Assembly (NCBI GenBank): GCA_012523605.1 | Contig: JAAYTY010000144.1 | Location: 1-51,620 of the forward strand | Direction: 5' to 3' | From: Candidatus Fermentibacterota bacterium | GTDB taxonomy: Bacteria; Fermentibacterota; Fermentibacteria; Fermentibacterales; Fermentibacteraceae | Length of the DNA stretch: 51,620 bases | Shown here: positions 51,601 to 51,620 of the stretch, in pieces | How the letters are laid out: every line of letters starts with the position of its first letter | Position numbering within the stretch: the first letter of the stretch is position 1 | Translations under genes and position numbers: made by a program | Notes under the pieces: model-generated | Databases searched by the model: none | What the model was told of the DNA's origin: nothing | What the model saw: only the letters and a program-made list of their open reading frames with translations

Positions 51601-51620
51601 ATGAGGAACTCCAGTCACGG
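51601..51620 (+). CDS. start of the next gene (partial)
   Basis: An ATG at 51601 with a near-perfect ribosome site (GGAGGTGA at 51585-51592, eight bases before) begins MRNSSHG and runs out of the window. An in-frame TTG at 51583 is a less likely start because it would overlap that site. The product cannot be identified. Confidence 0.5.

Overview
The window is 51.6 kb of GC-rich bacterial DNA with almost no space between genes. It suggests a Gram-negative-type anaerobe from one of the deep lineages of the Fibrobacteres-Chlorobi-Bacteroidetes (FCB) side of the tree, such as Candidatus Fermentibacteria or Eisenbacteria. The reasons are a run of outer-membrane beta-barrel proteins, a FlgD-type Ig-like C-terminal domain on an exported protein, a carboxypeptidase-like domain on the TonB-dependent receptor, a four-subunit 2-oxoacid:ferredoxin oxidoreductase, a split glycine decarboxylase (GcvPA/GcvPB) and heavy use of AGG arginine codons and GTG/TTG starts. 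The phylum is an inference. I saw no rRNA, tRNA, CRISPR array, insertion sequence or prophage.

Layout. 1-5350: tail of purA, a TatD/radical-SAM fusion, rsmA, a beta-barrel protein, a lipoprotein-like protein and a small methyltransferase, mostly coupled by 4-base overlaps. 5408-8493: an envelope-sugar operon (PHP-type phosphatase, RmlD-like reductase, GmhA, flippase-like membrane protein). 8673-8951: FmdB zinc ribbon. 9173-19496: exported and outer-membrane proteins (solute-binding protein, OB/FlgD protein, PorV-like protein, HhH-barrel fusion, second barrel), then a 5'-nucleotidase, a flavin oxidoreductase and a DUF2085 membrane protein. 19688-23961: a cyclic-2,3-diphosphoglycerate-synthetase-like GTPase and korDABC. 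24174-26932: a DtxR-FeoA regulator and FeoB behind a palindromic iron-box-like operator. 26940-31556 (minus strand): HAD phosphatase, UMF1-type MFS carrier, membrane protein and B12-binding radical SAM enzyme, all coupled. 31708-33357: ATP-dependent PEP carboxykinase. 33494-34024 (minus): an unrecognised protein. 34111-38439: gcvT-gcvH-gcvPA-gcvPB. 38424-45726: a block of largely uncharacterised genes centred on a MutL/GlmL-like ATPase and four membrane proteins. 45962-51481: TonB-dependent receptor, ExbB, two ExbD-type proteins and TonB. The last bases begin another gene.

Metabolically the genes fit an amino-acid or organic-acid fermenter: glycine cleavage gives one-carbon units, the Kor complex links 2-oxoacids to ferredoxin, PEP carboxykinase joins C4 and C3 pools, and FeoB supplies ferrous iron to the iron-sulfur enzymes.

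The strongest candidate for an undescribed system is 38824-45726. An ASKHA-fold ATPase of the glutamate-mutase-accessory (MutL) family sits with a barrel-sandwich-like partner, a small conserved protein and a four-gene membrane module (FN3-DUF6754 protein, two multi-pass proteins and one protein anchored at both ends). No mutase is encoded nearby. I propose an ATPase-driven envelope complex of unknown function.
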